64,000 nt of DNA, taken from assembly GCA_001898995.1 (NCBI GenBank), contig MKVZ01000020.1, positions 47,438 to 111,437 of the forward strand. Direction: 5' to 3'. The notes below the pieces were generated by a model. The model had not been told where the DNA came from. It searched no databases and was given only the letters and a program-made list of their open reading frames with translations. Numbering within the stretch: the first letter of the stretch is position 1; every line of letters starts with the position of its first letter. The DNA is from Rhizobiales bacterium 63-22. Its GTDB lineage: Bacteria; Pseudomonadota; Alphaproteobacteria; Rhizobiales; Rhizobiaceae. Shown one piece after another: positions 1 to 7,076 of this stretch. A program made the position numbers and the translations under genes.

Positions 1-452
1 ATTCGCTCTGGTCGCGCGATCCCGAGCACGGCGTGCTGGATACGCTGCGCGAACTCGGCATCGGACTGGTCGCCTATTCGCCGCTCGGCCGGGGCTTCCT
101 CTCCGGCGCGATCCGCTCGCCGGACGATCTGGCCGCCGACGATTACCGCCGGCAATCTCCGCGCTTTATGGGCGAAAACTTTCAGCGCAACCTCGATCTG
201 GTGAGGGTGATCGAGGGGCTTGCGGCGGACAAGGGCGTGACGCCGGCACAACTCGCACTGGCGTGGGTGATGGCGCAGGGCGATCACATCGTGCCCATTC
301 CCGGCACACGCAGGCGGTCGCGTCTGGATGAAAATCTGGCGGCCGCCGAGATCGTGCTGACACCCGAAGACGCGGCGCACATCACTGCGGCGCTGCCGCG
401 CGCCGCCGGGGATCGCTACAGCGAAATCGGCATGCGCGAACTCGGACGCTGA
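1..452 (+). CDS. aldo/keto reductase, C-terminal part (5' end outside window)
   Basis: The frame is open from the first bases to a TGA at 450-452, so the N-terminal half lies left of the window. About 149 residues are visible. They include the YSPLGRGFLSG barrel segment and IPGTRRRSRLDENLAA, the segment that in aldo/keto reductases contacts the 2'-phosphate of NADPH. The family reduces aldehydes or ketones with NADPH in the cytoplasm. The catalytic Asp/Tyr/Lys/His set is upstream and cannot be checked, and the substrate is unknown. The gene converges on the GNAT gene with only 7 bases between them. The family call is firm; the subgroup is not. Confidence 0.85.
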   Translation, partial: SLWSRDPEHGVLDTLRELGIGLVAYSPLGRGFLSGAIRSPDDLAADDYRRQSPRFMGENFQRNLDLVRVIEGLAADKGVTPAQLALAWVMAQGDHIVPIPGTRRRSRLDENLAAAEIVLTPEDAAHITAALPRAAGDRYSEIGMRELGR

Positions 453-459
453 AGCCGAA

Positions 460-975
460 TCAGGCGCGATCGGCGTGGCGCACCGCGCCGGAAACGCCGC
501 TGAGCGCGCCTTTCACCAGTTCGCAGGCGAGCATGCGGCGCGGATCGACCGGCGCGGGCATGGTCATGGAGCCGGGCGGCACCATGCCGAAGCCGAAGGG
601 TCCGTAATAGGGTTCGTCGCCGACCAGCACGACCAGCCTGTGGCCGGCCTTCTTCGCCGCGTCGAGCGACATGCGCATCAGCGCCTTGCCGACGCCGCGA
701 TTCTTCCATTCCGGCCGCACGGCGAGCGGCCCGAGCAGAAGCGCCGGTGTCGGCCCCACCTTTACCGATGTCAGCCGGACCGAGCCGATCACGATGCCGC
801 CCATCAGCGCGACGAAGGAAAGCGACAGGTCGTGCGGGCCGCCCTCACGGATGAGATAGGCGGCGCGGGCGAAGCGCCCCGGCCCGAATGCCTCAGCGTT
901 GATGGCTTCGATTTCGATGTCGTGCGCGGGATTTTCCTGTGCGTAGGTCAGTTCAAGCTGCTGCATGGCTTTCAT
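460..975 (-). CDS. GNAT family N-acetyltransferase (YhbS-like)
   Basis: A predicted cytoplasmic acetyl-CoA-dependent acyltransferase of 171 residues. The acetyl-CoA binding motif is visible as VRPEWKNRGVGKALM (RxxGxG/A type) around residues 90-105, followed by the VVLVGDEPYYGPFGF segment typical of YhbS/COG3153 proteins. I start it at the ATG at 973-975 (MKAMQQ); the frame stays open a little further upstream but without a good ribosome site. A second in-frame ATG lies three codons downstream. The acceptor substrate cannot be inferred. It runs opposite to ompW. Confidence 0.8.
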   Translation of the reverse strand: MKAMQQLELTYAQENPAHDIEIEAINAEAFGPGRFARAAYLIREGGPHDLSLSFVALMGGIVIGSVRLTSVKVGPTPALLLGPLAVRPEWKNRGVGKALMRMSLDAAKKAGHRLVVLVGDEPYYGPFGFGMVPPGSMTMPAPVDPRRMLACELVKGALSGVSGAVRHADRA

Positions 976-1338
976 CGCAATGGGAGACTTCGGGAACCTT
1001 AAAAAAGGCAAAGGGAAAGCGGCCACGCTTCTGCGTGGTGCAAGGTTTCATCGTCGGATGAAAAGCATTCCCATCGGATGGTTCTCCCACGCGGCCACCT
1101 GTCAGGCCGCAACCGCAAGCTGCCTATCATCAAAACGGGCCGAGGTAAAACGCTTTTAAGGCGGGCAGGCGCTTCCGATCCGGGCTTCATGCAAATATGC
1201 GCCTTTCCTGCAACACTTCCCGCCCATCGCCGGCCCCTTCTCTTTTCCGTGCCGATCCGTTGATCGCAATCAATGGTGCGTCGCGCGGCGCGGTCCAGAT
1301 TGAGCGCGTTCACCACACACGCCTCAAGGAGAGAATCG
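976..1338. other. intergenic region between GNAT gene and ompW
   Basis: This 363-base divergent region holds no convincing gene. The part next to ompW carries a perfect FNR-type box and a suitably spaced -10 element (separate entry). The remainder shows no clear terminator or riboswitch-like structure. Confidence 0.6.
1260..1301 (+). promoter_or_regulatory. FNR/FnrN box and class II promoter of ompW
   Basis: TTGAT-CGCA-ATCAA at 1260-1273 is an exact match to the FNR/FixK-type consensus TTGAT-N4-ATCAA. A possible -10 element, CAGATT, lies at 1296-1301. If transcription starts about seven bases later, near 1308, the box centre (1266.5) is 41.5 bases upstream, the geometry of class II FNR activation. 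E. coli ompW is a known FNR target. Control of this gene by an oxygen-sensing Fnr/FnrN/FixK-type regulator is inferred. Confidence 0.75.
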
Positions 1339-2022
1339 ATGAACCCCCTTGCCAAGGGACTGTTCGGCGCCGCCGCGCTGATCGCCGCAGCACCCGCCGC
1401 CTTCGCCGCCGATGCCGTGGTCGCCCCGCCCGCAACCGAGATTCAGGCAGCACCCGAAGCGCTGACGCCCTGGCAGATTCGCGTGCGCGCGCTCGGCGTG
1501 ATCTCGCAGAACTCCGGCTATGTGAACGGCGTCGCGGGCTCGGACCTGAAATATTCCAAGTCGATCACGCCGGAACTCGACATCAGCTATTATTTCACGA
1601 AGAACATCGCCGCCGAACTCATCCTCGGCACCACCTACGCCAATATCGACGGCGACGGCTCCATTGCCGCGTTGAACAAGATCGGCAAGGTATGGATCCT
1701 GCCGCCCACCCTGACCCTGCAATATCATTTCACCAACTTCGGCGCTTTCCAGCCCTATGTCGGCGCGGGTGTGAACTACACCTTCTTCTATCATCAGGAC
1801 GAGGGGTCGGTCGATTACCTGAAGGTGAAGAACACCTTCGGCGGTGCATTGCAGGTCGGCTTCGACTACATGCTCAACGACCACTGGGGTCTCAACTTCG
1901 ATGTGAAGAAGCTCTTCCTCGAGCCGAAATTCGACGCCACGCTGGCAGACGGCACGCGAGTCACCGGCAAGGCCAAGCTCAATCCCTGGCTGATAGGAAC
2001 GGGCATCACCTACCGCTTCTGA
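1339..2022 (+). CDS. ompW: OmpW family outer membrane protein
   Basis: A 227-residue precursor with a signal peptide (MNPLAKGLFG to AFAADA, cleavage near residue 23). The mature part matches the eight-stranded OmpW barrel: an early WQIRVRALGVI strand, FGAFQPYVGAGVNYTFF, a central DHWGLNFDVKKLFLEP segment and a terminal aromatic residue in GTGITYRF, the usual signal for barrel assembly. OmpW proteins sit in the outer membrane and form a narrow hydrophobic channel linked to uptake of small hydrophobic molecules and stress survival. The start is set by AAGGAGAG at 1327-1334. An FNR-type box upstream suggests induction at low oxygen. Confidence 0.93.
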   Translation: MNPLAKGLFGAAALIAAAPAAFAADAVVAPPATEIQAAPEALTPWQIRVRALGVISQNSGYVNGVAGSDLKYSKSITPELDISYYFTKNIAAELILGTTYANIDGDGSIAALNKIGKVWILPPTLTLQYHFTNFGAFQPYVGAGVNYTFFYHQDEGSVDYLKVKNTFGGALQVGFDYMLNDHWGLNFDVKKLFLEPKFDATLADGTRVTGKAKLNPWLIGTGITYRF

Positions 2023-2027
2023 TCCAG

Positions 2028-2052
2028 ATGGGGCGCCGCGGGCCGCGCCCAT
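2028..2052. terminator. candidate stem-loop between convergent ompW and Nudix genes
   Basis: GGGCGC at 2031-2036 can pair with GCGCCC at 2045-2050, with flanking AT pairs. It lies between the convergent stops of ompW and the Nudix gene. There is no good U-tract on either strand, so terminator function is uncertain. Confidence 0.35.
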
Positions 2053-2054
2053 TC

Positions 2055-2510
2055 TCACCAGTGGGGCAGCGGCTCCAGTTCGTTCAGGGCTTCCTGCAAG
2101 CGCCGCTTGGTCGAGGGCGTGGTTTCGTCCGGCAGATCGTCGATCGGAAAAAATCCGCATTCGGCGATCTCCCTGTCGGGAAGCCGCGGCGCGGTCTGCT
2201 CGAATTGCCGGCAGATATAGAGCGCCACATGGTCGCGCGGCGAGGCATGGGTGTTCTTGTAGAGCGCGAAAAGCTGCGGGCGCCCTTTCAGAACGATATT
2301 CGCCTCCTCGCGCAATTCCTTTTCCAGCGCCTCGCCGAACGTCTCGCCGCGCTCCACACCGCCGCCCGGCAACTGCCAGCCCGGCACATAGGTATGCCTG
2401 ACCAGAAAGACGGAATTGTCCTTCTCGTCGAACACGATGGCCCTGACGCCCAGCGTCATGGGACGCCGGAACAGGAAATAGGTGTGGAACAGCAAATGGC
2501 GCAGCCGCAT
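2055..2510 (-). CDS. Nudix hydrolase
   Basis: A 151-residue cytoplasmic hydrolase acting on a nucleoside diphosphate linked to another group. The Nudix box (GX5EX7REUXEEXGU) is seen at about residues 49-71 as GGGVERGETFGEALEKELRE followed by EANI, with the metal-binding REEA core intact. The preceding VPGWQLPGG is also typical. An upstream GCGGAG supports the start at 2510. It ends head-on with ompW. Substrate cannot be told from sequence; the small size suits general housecleaning Nudix enzymes. Confidence 0.88.
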   Translation of the reverse strand: MRLRHLLFHTYFLFRRPMTLGVRAIVFDEKDNSVFLVRHTYVPGWQLPGGGVERGETFGEALEKELREEANIVLKGRPQLFALYKNTHASPRDHVALYICRQFEQTAPRLPDREIAECGFFPIDDLPDETTPSTKRRLQEALNELEPLPHW

Positions 2511-2614
2511 GGACCGTTTCTCCGCAAAGGTCCGTCCTCTATAGCATTTTGCAACCGAACGGAAACGCTCCCTGCACCGTTTCGATTTGGCGAATAATCG
2601 GCTAAACCGGTTTC

Positions 2615-3517
2615 ATGTTTCGCCTCGCCCATATTTCCGACATCCATCTTTCGCCGCTGCCGCGCGTACGCTACCGCGAACTCGCATCCAAGCGCATCAC
2701 CGGCTACATCAACTGGCTGCGCAACCGCAAGGACGCGATGGGCGGCACGGTGCTGGACGCCCTCGTCGCCGACATGCTGGCGCACGCGCCCGGCCATGTG
2801 GCGGTGACGGGCGATCTGGTCAATCTGGCGCTCGATGTGGAAATCGACATCGCCCGCGACTGGCTGAGCCTTCTGGGCGACCCGGACGGCGTATCGGTCG
2901 TCCCGGGCAATCACGACGCCTATGTGCCCGGCGCCCTCAACAAGGCCTGCCGGGCATGGGAGCCGTGGATGCGCGGCGACGGCGTGGACAATCACGGGCG
3001 ACGGCCGCAGTTTCCCTATATGCGCGCACGCGGCCCGGCGGCGCTGATTGGCGTGTCCTCGGCACGCGCCACCGCTCCTTTCATGGCCAGCGGCGATTTC
3101 CTGCCCGCGCAGGCAAAGCGGCTCGCGGCTATGCTGGACGAAGCCGGAGCGCGCGGCCTCTTCCGCGTGGTGATGATCCACCATCCGCCGATCCGGGGCG
3201 CGACCTCCGGCTACAAGCGGCTCTACGGCATAAGCCGCTTCCAGAAAATCATCGCGAAGCACGGCGCGGAACTGGTCATCCACGGCCATACGCACCTTGC
3301 GACGCGCTTCGGGATCGATGGGCCGCAGGGCGAGGTGCCGGTGATCGGCGTTCCCTCCGCCAGCCAGAATTTCGGCGGCCGCAAGCCTGCCGCGCGTTAC
3401 AACCTGTTCACGATCGGCGGCGACGCCGTCAGGGGCTGGTCCTGCCTCTGGGAGGAGCATGGCATCGACGATGCCGAGGGCCATATCGTGAAGCTCGGAG
3501 AAACACGGCTGTATTGA
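2615..3517 (+). CDS. calcineurin-like metallophosphoesterase
   Basis: A 300-residue enzyme with the complete metallophosphoesterase motif series: HISDIHLS (Asp9, His11), VTGDLVN (Asp67, Asn70), VPGNHDAY (Asn99, His100), VVMIHHPP near residue 188 and VIHGHTHLATR near residue 226. These residues hold a two-metal centre that hydrolyses phosphomono- or diesters. There is no signal peptide, so it is probably cytoplasmic. The layout suits CpdA-type or UDP-sugar hydrolase-type members, but nothing shows which. It is a single gene with no strong ribosome site before the ATG. Confidence 0.9.
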   Translation: MFRLAHISDIHLSPLPRVRYRELASKRITGYINWLRNRKDAMGGTVLDALVADMLAHAPGHVAVTGDLVNLALDVEIDIARDWLSLLGDPDGVSVVPGNHDAYVPGALNKACRAWEPWMRGDGVDNHGRRPQFPYMRARGPAALIGVSSARATAPFMASGDFLPAQAKRLAAMLDEAGARGLFRVVMIHHPPIRGATSGYKRLYGISRFQKIIAKHGAELVIHGHTHLATRFGIDGPQGEVPVIGVPSASQNFGGRKPAARYNLFTIGGDAVRGWSCLWEEHGIDDAEGHIVKLGETRLY

Positions 3518-3552
3518 TTTCCTGACAAGGAAAAGTGATCCGCACGCACCGC

Positions 3553-3582
3553 TTGACGAATCCATAACTTTGCGGTTATGTA
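3553..3582 (+). promoter_or_regulatory. promoter with palindromic operator for the ArsR operon
   Basis: CATAAC at 3563-3568 and GTTATG at 3575-3580 form a perfect inverted repeat with a 6-base spacer. It sits between a -35-like TTGACG (3553-3558) and overlaps the -10-like TTATGT/TATGTA (3576-3582). A further GGTTATGG lies at 3599-3606. An ArsR dimer bound here would block RNA polymerase, which suggests autorepression; the assignment to this regulator is inferred from position. Confidence 0.6.
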
Positions 3583-3613
3583 TCATTCATAGCCAAAAGG
3601 TTATGGATAGCGA

Positions 3614-3937
3614 ATGACAGACACCCATGACGTGATCTTCCGCGCCCTTGCCGATCCCACGCGGCGGGCGATTTTCGAACAGTTGTGCCGCGAGGGCGAG
3701 AAGACGGTCGGCGCCCTGACCGCGCAGGCCAACATCTCGCAGCCTGCCGTCTCCAAGCATCTCGCGGCGCTGCGGCAGGCAGGGCTGGTGCGCGACCGCC
3801 ATGAGGGCCGGCAGACGCATTACAGCGCCCGGATCGGAGCGCTCGCGCCGCTGATCGATTGGACCAGCCGGATGGGCGGCTTTTGGGAAAGCAGGCTCGA
3901 TGACCTTGAAGACCTGCTGAGGAGGATGGATCAATGA
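3614..3937 (+). CDS. ArsR family regulator of the SRPBCC-linked type
   Basis: A 107-residue winged-helix repressor. The recognition helix is ISQPAVSKHLAALRQAGLV (residues 41-59), followed by the wing DRHEGRQTHYSA. No Cys pairs of the metal-sensing ArsR/SmtB type are present. This matches the metal-independent group usually encoded next to SRPBCC (AHSA1) proteins, and one lies three genes downstream. The stop overlaps the next start (ATGA at 3934), so the four genes are translationally coupled. The palindrome upstream suggests it represses its own operon. The ligand is unknown. Confidence 0.88.
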   Translation: MTDTHDVIFRALADPTRRAIFEQLCREGEKTVGALTAQANISQPAVSKHLAALRQAGLVRDRHEGRQTHYSARIGALAPLIDWTSRMGGFWESRLDDLEDLLRRMDQ

Positions 3938-4137
3938 ACTTCTGGATTCGCCAGACGCATCGCTGGCTGTCGCTCGTCTTTACATTCACCGTGATCGCCA
4001 ACTTCGCGGTCATGGGCATGGGGTGGCAACCGCCTGCATGGATCGTCTACGCGCCGCTGCCGCCGCTTTTCCTGATGCTTTTTACGGGCCTGTACATGTT
4101 CGTGCTGCCCTACATGAGAAGGCACGCGCCACGATGA
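3934..4137 (+). CDS. small two-helix membrane protein
   Basis: A 67-residue protein with two hydrophobic stretches: VFTFTVIANFAVMGMG, and a second run through PLPPLFLMLFTGLYMFVLPY. It is probably an inner membrane protein with a short loop between helices. Both ends overlap neighbours by ATGA, with the ArsR gene upstream and the DUF1801 gene downstream, which strongly supports its being real despite its size. Similar short membrane proteins occur beside ArsR/SRPBCC pairs. I do not recognise a function. Confidence 0.75.
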   Translation: MNFWIRQTHRWLSLVFTFTVIANFAVMGMGWQPPAWIVYAPLPPLFLMLFTGLYMFVLPYMRRHAPR

Positions 4138-4568
4138 CAAAAACCCCGAAGGACGAGACCGCGGCGTCGGTCGATGCGGCGATCCGGCGGCATGACGACT
4201 GGCGTAGTGAAACGCTTGCCAGGGTTCGCGCCCTCATCAGGCAGGCCGATCCCGATGTGACCGAGGACGTGAAGTGGCGCAAGCCTTCAAACGATATGCG
4301 GGGCGTCCCGGTGTGGGAGCATGACGGTCTGATCTGCACCGGCGAGACCTACAAGGCGGCGGTGAAGCTGACTTTTGCCAGAGGGGCGGCGCTCGTGGAC
4401 CCGTCGGGCCTGTTCAATGCCGGCCTTGGCGGCGGCACACGCCGTGCGATCGACATCCACGAGGGCGACGGGATCGATGAAAAGGCATTCAAGGCATTGA
4501 TCCACGCAGCGGTGGAAGCGAACAGGGAAGCCAGCGCAAAGAAAAAGATGAAGAAGGTGAAGCAATGA
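4134..4568 (+). CDS. DUF1801 (YdhG-like) domain protein
   Basis: A 144-residue soluble protein of the DUF1801/YdhG family. The typical features are DVKWRKPSNDMRGVPVWEHDGLICTGE and the YKAAVKLTF strand, ending in a Lys-rich tail (KKKMKKVKQ). I start it at the ATG at 4134, which overlaps the previous stop by ATGA, not at an earlier in-frame start inside the membrane protein gene. The family adopts an iron chaperone/frataxin-like fold in some structures, but its role is not established. It is coupled by ATGA to the SRPBCC gene. Confidence 0.8.
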   Translation: MTKTPKDETAASVDAAIRRHDDWRSETLARVRALIRQADPDVTEDVKWRKPSNDMRGVPVWEHDGLICTGETYKAAVKLTFARGAALVDPSGLFNAGLGGGTRRAIDIHEGDGIDEKAFKALIHAAVEANREASAKKKMKKVKQ

Positions 4569-4999
4569 CGGCCGATGAAACCCGTTCCGTTGTCGTCGAG
4601 CGCGACATCCCCTGTTCGCCGGAGAAAATCTGGCGCGCGCTTACCCAGCCGCACCTGATCGCGGAATGGCTGATGAAGAACGACTTCGCGCCCATGGTCG
4701 GTCATCGCTTCAATCTGCGGGGCGAATGGGGAGGCGTGCTGGACTGCGAGGTTCTCGCGGTGGAACCGCCGAAGACCCTGTCCTATAGCTGGCGTCACAC
4801 GCACAGCGATCCCGCATTCGATCTGGACAGCGTCGTGACCTTCACCCTCACACCGACACCCACCGGAACGCACCTGCGTATGGAGCAAAAGGGGTTCCGG
4901 CCCAATCAGCGTCAGGCCTTCGGCGGTGCCATGCAGGGCTGGCAGACATTTCTCGGCAATCTCGAGCAGGTTGCTTCGCGCATTGCCGACAACATATAG
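4565..4999 (+). CDS. SRPBCC (AHSA1-like) domain protein
   Basis: A 144-residue START-like protein. The N-terminal VVVERDIPCSPEKIWRALTQPHLIAEWL and the later PPKTLSYSWRH and GTHLRMEQKGF segments are characteristic of the AHSA1/COG3832 group, whose helix-grip fold forms a hydrophobic ligand pocket. It is the last gene of the ATGA-coupled operon led by the ArsR regulator. In many bacteria ArsR-SRPBCC pairs respond to small organic or stress signals; the ligand here is unknown. Confidence 0.85.
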   Translation: MTADETRSVVVERDIPCSPEKIWRALTQPHLIAEWLMKNDFAPMVGHRFNLRGEWGGVLDCEVLAVEPPKTLSYSWRHTHSDPAFDLDSVVTFTLTPTPTGTHLRMEQKGFRPNQRQAFGGAMQGWQTFLGNLEQVASRIADNI

Positions 5000-5044
5000 A
5001 AAGCGGTGCTCACGCGCCGCTTTTCAGGTGATGGACCCTGTTTT

Positions 5045-6775
5045 TTACCGGCTGATCACCCGGTTGGCGGCGGAGACGACCGCTTCCAGCGAGGCGCTGA
5101 CAATATTGTCGTTGATGCCCACGCCGAACAGCTTGCCGCCCGGATGCGCCATTTCGACATAGGAAATGGCCGAAGCGTCCGAACCCTGCTGGAGCGAGTG
5201 CTCGGAATAGTCCACCACCGACATCTTCACGCCGAGATATTTCGACAGCGCATCGACGAAACCGTCGATCGGGCCGGTGCCGCGGCCTTCGATGTTCTTG
5301 GTCACGCCGTTGTCGGTAATCTCGGCGGTGACGATGCGGCGGCCCTTGTGTTCGGGATCGGCCACGGTTTGGTGATCCACGAACTTGATGCGCGCGTCGG
5401 GCTGGGTGACGTAGTGCTTCTGGAACTCGTCATGGATGCGCCGGGACGGCAGTTCCTTGCCTTCCTCGTCGGTGATCTGCTGGATGATCTCGCGGAACTC
5501 CACCTGCAGGTTGCGCGGCAGGTTGAGCCCATAATCGGCTTGCAGAATATAGGCGATGCCACCCTTGCCCGACTGCGAGTTGATGCGGATGATCGCCTCG
5601 TAGGAGCGGCCGACGTCCTGCGGGTCGATCGGCAGGTAGGGCACTTCCCAGACCGGCGAATTGGCCGACTTGCGCGCCTTCATGCCCTTGTTGATCGCGT
5701 CCTGATGCGAGCCGGAGAAGGCGGTGTAGACCAACTCGCCCACATAAGGATGCCGCTCGCCGATCTTCATCTGGTTGGAATATTCGTAGACGTCCTTCAT
5801 CCGGTTGATGTCGGTGCAGTCGAGCTTGGGGTCGATGCCCTGCGTGTACATGTTCAGCGCCAGCGTCACCACGTCGACATTGCCCGTGCGCTCGCCATTG
5901 CCGAACAGCGTGCCCTCGACGCGGTCCGCGCCGGCCATCAGGCCCAGTTCCGTCGCCGCGATGCCCGTGCCCCGGTCGTTATGCGGATGCAGCGAGACGA
6001 TCAGGCTGTCGCGATTGTCGAGGTTGCGGCACATCCACTCGATCTGGTCGGCATAGACGTTGGGCGTGTTCATCTCCACCGTGGACGGCAGGTTGATGAT
6101 CAGCTTGTTGTCCGGGGTCGGCCTGACGATCTCGGTGACGGCGTTGCAGATCTCCAGCGCCACTTCCAGCTCGGTGCCGGTGAAGCTCTCCGGCGAATAC
6201 TGGAAGCGGTAGCCGCCCCCCGCCTTGGCCGCCATGTCCATGATCATCTTGGCCGCGTCGGTGGCGATCCGCTTGATGCCGCCCACGTCCTTGGCAAAGA
6301 CCACCCGGCGCTGCAACTCGCTGGTGGAGTTATAGAAATGGATGATCGGCGTCTTGGCGCCTTCCAGCGATTCGAAGGTGCGGGTGATCAGTTCGGGCCG
6401 GCACTGCACCAGCACCTGCAAATCGACATGGTCCGGCACGTCGCCTTCCTCGATGCACCAGCGGCAGAAGTCGAAATCGGTCTGCGAGGCGGAGGGAAAG
6501 CCGATCTCGATCTCCGGGAAGCCCATGTCGACCAGGAGGCGGAACATGCGCTCCTTGCGGTCGTGGCCCATCGGGTCGATCAGCGCCTGATTGCCGTCGC
6601 GCAGGTCCACCGAGCACCAGATCGGCGCTTTTTCGATGCGCTTCGACGGCCATGTGCGGTCGAAGAATTGCGGCGCGGGAAAGGGCGAATATTTGGTGGC
6701 TGCGTCCGGCATGCCCTTGCCCTCTGTGCTCTTGTCGTGCCGGGCGGCTGTCGGCGTGGCGATTGTCTGGTTCAT
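5045..6775 (-). CDS. leuA: 2-isopropylmalate synthase
   Basis: A 576-residue enzyme that condenses acetyl-CoA with 2-oxoisovalerate, the first committed step of leucine synthesis in the cytoplasm. The DRE-TIM metallolyase signature DLRDGNQAL is at residues 57-65, and the metal ligands are in SLHPHNDRGTG. The C-terminal third (from about residue 440) is the LeuA allosteric dimer domain that binds leucine. I choose the ATG at 6773-6775, preceded by AAGGAAACGAGAC, over an in-frame upstream start. The size matches the long alpha-proteobacterial type. A Leu-rich leader peptide and stem-loop upstream indicate attenuation. Confidence 0.95.
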   Translation of the reverse strand: MNQTIATPTAARHDKSTEGKGMPDAATKYSPFPAPQFFDRTWPSKRIEKAPIWCSVDLRDGNQALIDPMGHDRKERMFRLLVDMGFPEIEIGFPSASQTDFDFCRWCIEEGDVPDHVDLQVLVQCRPELITRTFESLEGAKTPIIHFYNSTSELQRRVVFAKDVGGIKRIATDAAKMIMDMAAKAGGGYRFQYSPESFTGTELEVALEICNAVTEIVRPTPDNKLIINLPSTVEMNTPNVYADQIEWMCRNLDNRDSLIVSLHPHNDRGTGIAATELGLMAGADRVEGTLFGNGERTGNVDVVTLALNMYTQGIDPKLDCTDINRMKDVYEYSNQMKIGERHPYVGELVYTAFSGSHQDAINKGMKARKSANSPVWEVPYLPIDPQDVGRSYEAIIRINSQSGKGGIAYILQADYGLNLPRNLQVEFREIIQQITDEEGKELPSRRIHDEFQKHYVTQPDARIKFVDHQTVADPEHKGRRIVTAEITDNGVTKNIEGRGTGPIDGFVDALSKYLGVKMSVVDYSEHSLQQGSDASAISYVEMAHPGGKLFGVGINDNIVSASLEAVVSAANRVISR

Positions 6776-6854
6776 GTCTCGTTTCCTTGCGGCTTCACAC
6801 GGCATTCCTGCCGGCAAGCGCTGCGTTCTCATAGCGATTGAAATAGGTTTTCTG

Positions 6855-6905
6855 GAAAGGAGCAGGCGTCGGCGTGACCGGGATCGACCGCCGGACGCTC
6901 CTTTC
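6855..6905 (-). promoter_or_regulatory. candidate leuA attenuator stem-loop
   Basis: GAAAGGAGC (6855-6863) pairs with GCTCCTTTC (6897-6905), nine perfect pairs. An inner stem GTCGGCG/CGCCGGAC has one bulge. The 5' arm in the transcript begins at the stop codon of the leader peptide, so a ribosome stalled at the Leu codons would leave it free to form an alternative structure. The U-tract after the stem is weak (CCAGAAAACCUAUUU), so the exact mechanism is uncertain. Confidence 0.5.
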
Positions 6906-7002
6906 AGTGAGCCCGGCGATCGCCGCTAAGGCCGAGGGTAAGAAGCGAGTCCAGGACGCAAACGCTCACGCGCGCGCCGGAGGCGGCTGCGGAATGTCCC
7001 AT
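6904..7002 (-). CDS. candidate leader peptide of leuA
   Basis: A 32-codon frame on the leuA strand, starting at the ATG at 7000-7002 and ending with TGA at 6904-6906. Its second half reads VLDSLLTLGLS: five Leu codons in nine positions, followed directly by the candidate attenuator. Slow translation at these codons during leucine shortage is the expected sensing step. There is no strong ribosome site before the ATG, and a GTG 11 codons further in could be the true start. It is inferred from codon content and position. Confidence 0.55.
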   Translation of the reverse strand: MGHSAAASGARVSVCVLDSLLTLGLSGDRRAH

Positions 7003-7031
7003 GGATGTTTCGCTTTTTGAAATCATGGAAT

Positions 7032-7060
7032 TGCTTTTATCGCGCGGATTTCCGGGACGC
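7032..7060 (-). promoter_or_regulatory. candidate leuA promoter
   Basis: On the minus strand TTGCGT and TAAAAG are separated by 17 bases, just upstream of the Leu-rich leader frame. The -35 and -10 elements each match the sigma-70 consensus in four of six positions. Approximate position only. Confidence 0.35.
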
Positions 7061-7076
7061 AAGACGATATTTGCCG

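Noticed and set aside
5006..6841. Long plus-strand open frame (611 codons) opposite leuA
   Set aside because: Antisense shadow of leuA; its composition (rich in His, Asp, Arg, Val, Leu) reflects the reverse complement of a real gene.
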